Of a stretch of DNA of 64,000 nt, positions 59,247-64,000 are shown in pieces. A model generated the notes under the pieces. The model was given only the letters and a program-made list of their open reading frames with translations, was not told where the DNA came from and searched no databases. The position numbers and the translations under genes are program-made. The stretch comes from Halocafeteria seosinensis (Eukaryota; Sar; Bigyra; Bicosoecida), in the NCBI GenBank assembly GCA_001687465.1, contig LVLI01000250.1:1-64000 (forward strand), written 5' to 3'. How positions within the stretch are numbered: position 1 is the first letter of the stretch; the number at the start of each line of letters is the position of its first letter.

Positions 59247-61367
59247 ATGCACAGGTTAGTGCGCACACATTGCACCTATGGACGCCGTGCAATGGCTGCA
59301 CATTGTCTTAGAGCACCAACTTCAACGAGGAAGTGTGGTTTTGGCATTCATACACACTATTCACGGCCGTACAGTGGGAGTTTATCGTCGATAGGACAAC
59401 GGGAGCACAGAGCGCAGCAGATGCCAACTCGGCCGTTTAGTTCGAAACAGGAAAGAAGTGCTGAAACCATTTACGCTCTGTCGTCTGGAGTCGGAAAAGC
59501 TGCAATTTCAATCATCCGTATAAGTGGTGAAGCTACAGTATCTGTTTTGGAGTCGATGTTGCCGCTAGACTACGTACGGACACCCGGGACAAATTCTCAA
59601 AGAAAAAGACAGATAGAACCGCGTAAAGCGCATTTGCGGAAATTGAAGACACCAGAGGGGGAAGTTATTGATTCGGCAGTGGTTTTATGGTTTCCAGGAC
59701 CTAACAGTTTTACAGGCGAAGACATGGCCGAATTCCATATTCATGGCTCCCGCGCGGTTGTTAACGCAATTTTTCGGCAACTGGGATCACTCAGTGTAAG
59801 CCAAGCTTATGGCTCCAACCGCTGGTTGCTTGTGTTCATATTATTGAGACAAATGTTGCAGAGTTGTATTCGTCCAGCTGACGCCGGTGAGTTTTCAAGA
59901 CGGTAAGCGCCACCAGAGTCACAAGAATATAATGCATTGGTTGTCTGGACTGCTCCTTAATATACCCCTGTTGTTGCTGTTACAGGGCCTTCATGAACGA
60001 TAAAATGGACTTGACGTCCATAGAGGGATTGACTGACTTGATCAACAGTGACACTGAACATCAGAGAAAATTAGCTCTCCGTCAGATGGGAGGAGATCTG
60101 GCCCGATTGTACGATGGATGGAGGAAAGAGTTACTGCAAGCTTTAGCTCACATCGAGGCATTCCTCGATTTTGGGGATGATGAAGAGGATATTGGAGATG
60201 ATGTCTATAGTGGCGTCGGTCAAAAGTACGTCAGTTTTTACTGTGTTTGCCCGCAGCATGTTTGTTCGGAGAAACGTACAAGAATATGTACAGGATTCAA
60301 TCGTTGATAAGAAAACTAGAGGATCACTGTGATGATAATCATAAAGGGGAGATCATTCGCGAAGGAATAAAGTACGTATGAATATCAGGCGTCATAGTAT
60401 ACGTTGGTGCTATTACATGTGAATCTCCTTTTCTAAACGTTTAGTGTGGGGATTTGTGGAGAACCGAATGTCGGGAAGAGCAGTCTGCTCAACTTATTGG
60501 CGAAGCGACAGGTATGGAGGCTATGTAACTGGATGTCGCCACGTTCGGTATTCACTGCTATGCGTTTTGGCCGTCCCAGGCGGCAATCGTTACTGAGACA
60601 CCTGGCACAACCAGAGACATTATTGAAGTGAGTACTCGCGTCGGTACCTGGAATGGCATTTTGACGCAACGTTCAGGTTCTGCCTATTGACAGATTTCAA
60701 TAGAAATGGACGGGTATCCAGTCAAGATCTTTGACACCGCTGGAATACGTGATACTTCCGACCAAGTGGAGGCGATAGGGGTGGAGCTAGCCCGCGAACG
60801 GTTGGAAAACTGTCAGATTCGCATTGTGGTTTTTAACGTGGAAGAGGTTGTTCGAGACAGGCACCTACTTAAGAAAATGGAGAAATATTTCGACGAGAGC
60901 GCAATTATAGTGCTAAATAAAGTTGACTTGCTCGCCTCCTCGACAGAACTAGTTGATATCGAAACCCAACTGCAGCAATTCAATCCCCTCGCGATATGTC
61001 GGACATGTTGCAGTGAAACATCCCCGTCTATTCAGTCACTTATATCGCAAGTTTCTCATGCGATTCAGATTAGGTAAGTCACTACCGTTTTTCCGAGTCG
61101 TAATGGGAGACTGAACAAAGCATTTGACACAGGTGGAATGCTTCGGCTTCACTTGAAGAGTCTCCTTTAATCACGAGAACCAGACATAGGCGCCACTTGG
61201 ATGAGTGTCTTGCGTACCTGCGAAATTCCATATATATGGCACACCAACCGGATTTGGCAGCCGAGGAACTCCGTCTTGCGACGAGATCTCTCGGTAAAAT
61301 AACTGGAGTGGTAGATATAGAAGAGATCCTCGATACTATCTTTGCCGATTTCTGCATCGGAAAGTAG
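59247..61367 (+). CDS. mnmE: tRNA-modifying GTPase MnmE/TrmE, organelle-targeted
   Basis: Eight exons (59247-59795, 59862-59902, 59986-60225, 60294-60371, 60445-60511, 60580-60627, 60694-61073, 61133-61367) encode 545 aa. A 75-residue Arg/Ser/His-rich leader without acidic residues in the first part looks like a mitochondrial or plastid transit peptide. The body opens with ETIYALSSGVGKAAISIIRISG, with GEDMAEFHIHGS and RPADAGEFSRRAFMNDKMDL. The G domain has GEPNVGKSS (P-loop), TPGTTRD, DTAGIRDT (switch II) and NKVDL. The C-terminus ends in the invariant FCIGK, whose Cys is essential in bacterial MnmE. MnmE works with MnmG to modify wobble uridine of tRNAs. Two tiny exons (41 and 48 nt) are well supported by domain continuity. 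Confidence 0.95.
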
Positions 61368-61377
61368 ACAGCTTTGG

Positions 61378-64000
61378 TCAAGTAAAATCCGCTTCGTTAT
61401 TTAAGCACTTCTCAAGGTCTGTTCGCGAGAAGGGCTTAGCCAGGCATGCATCAAAACCAACGGTTTTATACAAACTGATATCTTCCGATGTAGCATTGGC
61501 TGTCATGGCAATGATTTTTATCTTGTCACCATGTTCGCGCCGTAGCTCTTGACAGATATCTACCCCGTTCGTACGCTTCATCACTATATCCAGTAATATC
61601 ACGTCGTACGGTTCGTTGTTCTCTGATGCGGATTGCAATGCTTGCGCTACTTCATCACCATCTAGCACACTGCCGAATGAGATTCCTAACTTCTTCAACA
61701 TACGCCGAACAAGCCTTACATTGATCTTTTCGTCATCACATATAAGCACGTTAATGTTGCCCCTCCCGCTATTAGAAGGGTTACTACTTCGACTCATTGT
61801 TGGTGGTCCTTCGGAAGACCTTGTTGCCGAGTTCGAGCTTCCCTCACTCTCATTGATTCCTGTCTCTTCAGGTTCGGATTCCTCCTCGGTTTTTACTGCA
61901 CTTAGCAATTCATTGAAATCATAGTCCATATCATGTTTACGGGCGGCGGCTATTTCTTGTGCTGAGACAAACAATGGGAGGGTAACCGCAGCCACCTCAG
62001 AGTCCGACAAGGTAAATTGTAGACTTCCTCCCATTCGTTGTGCCAAGTTCTGACACGAAGGTAGGTTCATGGAGAAATCTAAATAAGTACTTGCGTTTGA
62101 AAGGAAATTACTACGGATCACATCTTCTTTCATTTCTCCCTCCAAGGCCCGTTCCTTTTCCAAGATTTCCAGTGGCCCCCGTCTCCCGTATGTGGCCAGC
62201 GATGTTTCTTCTTCTGTAACATCGCTGCCGCCAGTAGAGTTGTTTCTGCCCGGGGACAGCGGCTGCGTCGAGTGCCCACAGATCGCATGGGGTTGCGGAT
62301 CTGCTGGAAGATTGAATCCAGCAGTTTCAAAAAGATGTGCAATAGTCATGCCCGAATTATTCAACCTCAATGGTCGCGGAACTAATGTGGGAGAAACTGG
62401 AGTGTGCATAGTCTGATACAAATGGCGAGCTCCAACTTCCCTGAAAACTTTATAAGTCATAATATCCGCTACGAATTGGTTCCTTGTTTGGCTGTCTTTG
62501 CTCTTGAGGGTTCGGTAGCCTTCAACAAGGTGTCCCAAACTCCCACCAACGACATCGATCTGAACGTCGTCCGGCTTACTGTGATATTCTTCCACTTCCT
62601 CTGGAACATCCTCAGAGAGATCCTCAGACCCCGAGGACCCAAGCCGTTGGAAGAATCGGCAAGGATCATCTCCGAGCAACGATCTTAAATAGCTTCGCGG
62701 AAAAACCATAAAGCTAATATAAGGAAGTGTAGAGATCACACTGCTTCCAAGATGTTCCCTAGAAGCGCTTATATCAACGTCCTGCCATTTCAGACGAGAC
62801 GGACACACAATCGGTGTAATACGCACTACCGGAGATGGCTCCTTGGTATTCTTGCCTTCTTTCCCAGATTCTACGACGCATATCTGTTTACATACAAAGA
62901 TGCACATATCCAGAAGGCGTCGCTTGCCCGTGGAACCGGATGATGAGAGTTCCTGTTGGCGTACAACACGGGCAATGTTAGCGGTGACATCAGTAAGTAG
63001 CTGCCGCATCCGCAAGCCGTCAGCGAAAAAGGAAACATCAGTGCACTGTCCGTCAAAGAACAGATCTGTATGTACTTCGTGAATGGTAGACAAGCGATGC
63101 TGTACGTCCCTTAATAGTGACGATGCGTCTACCCTCTCAGGAATGAGTTTCAAGTTTCCTGACTGTAACTTTTCTCTTGAAAGTTGCATATCTTTAAGCA
63201 CGCGTTGCATTTGAGAGACTTTCTCGCGAGCAACGTGAAGATCGTATGCGGAGCCAGACTCGGCTATCGTGTGAAGGACTTCAGCAACCACAAACAGGGG
63301 ATTCGCGAGCTCATGAAGAGCGTAACTCAGAATTCGGGAATGGGTTTCTCTCGCAGCGCTTTCGACCAACTCTCGTTCCTTTGACCGCTTCTCTTGCTCC
63401 GTCTGCTTCTCCTGAAGCTTTCTGTTGCGATGGTACAGCCATCCTTGCCAAGAAATAAAGAGAACGAAGACAATCACGCTTGGAGTAACTACAATGGGAA
63501 TGAGATTCACATCACACGTCGAGCCTATCCAGCCACTTCGACAGGAACAAGAGCCATCACTCTGGCAATCGCCGTGTTTGCATTTACCTTTCCTCGCACA
63601 TTTTCTTTCCTTCCAGCTCGGAACAGACTGCATTTTCACGATGGCACAAAGTTCACGTAGCCAGGGTACACTGTGGCAATTCATCATACATACCAGTATT
63701 ACTCTCCGCGAAGACAGGTAATCTGGAGACACAATGTGATATTCGTCATTTTTGTCATATTGAACAAACATGTGCCTCCCGCCTCTATTTTGATGGTCAT
63801 CCGTGAAGTCCATCGGCCCAGAAACAGTGGGGAACATATTGTTTCGTAACGCATGTCGTATCTGCAGTCGCGTAAAATTCTAATTCAAGCAAATGGAACC
63901 TAAGCGACACCAAAAACTGAACTGAACTTACTTCATCTGCAGACCGACATCCACAAGTTTGCATTGACCAGTACAGTACTTCGATACCTGAAAAGTGTAA
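61378..64000 (-). CDS. Membrane hybrid histidine kinase with receptor-like ectodomain (partial)
   Basis: The minus-strand gene runs off the right edge. Exons seen are 63987-63932 and 63861-61378, preceded by an intron. The upstream part (RHALRNNMFPTVSGPMDFTD) resembles the end of a periplasmic-binding/ANF-receptor ligand domain. A small EGF-like Cys cluster (CARKGKCKHGDC, CSCRSGWIGSTC) comes next. One membrane helix (IPIVVTPSVIVFVLFISW) follows, then a histidine-kinase core with H-box SYALHELANPL and an N-box-like GLRMRQLLTDVTANIA. A 300-residue Ser/Glu-rich insertion splits the ATPase domain. RMGGSLQFTLSD fits the end of the domain, but no clear DxGxG motif was found. The C-terminal receiver domain is complete: LICDDEKINVRL, phosphoacceptor in DVILLDIVMK, AMTANAT, and LAKPF. 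It is a possible cell-surface sensor phosphorelay. Catalytic competence is uncertain. Confidence 0.88.

Overview
The window is nuclear DNA from a single-celled eukaryote with a compact, intron-rich genome. Nearly every gene is split by GT-AG introns, most of them 60-80 bp, with strong GTAAG, GTACG or GTATG donors and pyrimidine-poor YAG acceptors. Genes lie on both strands, often only tens to hundreds of bases apart. No bacterial operons, tRNA, rRNA, CRISPR array or recognisable transposon were seen. Gene content argues against an animal, land plant or fungus. It includes a ciliary cytochrome-b5 protein (CYB5D1 type), SepSecS (so selenocysteine is used), an organellar MnmE GTPase, a membrane hybrid histidine kinase, and a myosin with an RCC1-like tail. 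A flagellate or zoosporic protist (stramenopile/alveolate-like) fits, but the species is not identified.

Layout, left to right: start of a minus-strand unknown gene (1-335); MAPKK-like kinase (886-3283, +); gene-poor stretch (3284-5347); PH/filamin-repeat protein (5348-9038, +); ubiquitin-eS31 fusion (9195-10077, -); gene-poor stretch with an inverted repeat and a 71-bp duplication; NSE1-like SMC5/6 subunit (11614-12958, +); giant divergent myosin-IQ-RCC1 protein (13150-20274, -); large coiled-coil kinesin (20892-27567, -); CYB5D1 (28011-28965, +); two tandem TauD-like dioxygenases (29443-31029 and 31482-33040, +); UTP18 (33357-35315, +); conventional P-loop myosin (35477-41113, -); MINDY-type deubiquitinase (42098-44616, +); PIP5K (44621-47584, -); coiled-coil protein (48209-51357, +); methyltransferase/GT41-like glycosyltransferase fusion (51523-55724, -); Cys-rich unknown (56253-57349, +); SepSecS (57576-59052, -); MnmE (59247-61367, +); hybrid histidine kinase (61378 to beyond the right edge, -).

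The genes do not form one pathway. A cytoskeletal theme is striking: two myosins, a kinesin, a filamin-repeat protein and PIP5K, with a long coiled-coil protein nearby. Ubiquitin supply, a deubiquitinase, ribosome biogenesis (UTP18, eS31) and tRNA modification or charging (MnmE, SepSecS) are the main housekeeping roles. Exon-intron models were built by hand from splice signals, reading-frame continuity and family motifs. Where exon coordinates are listed, the exon lengths sum to an intact reading frame. The most unusual items are the myosin-RCC1 chimera, the methyltransferase-glycosyltransferase fusion, the receptor-like histidine kinase, an NSE1 without its RING, and the duplicated dioxygenases.
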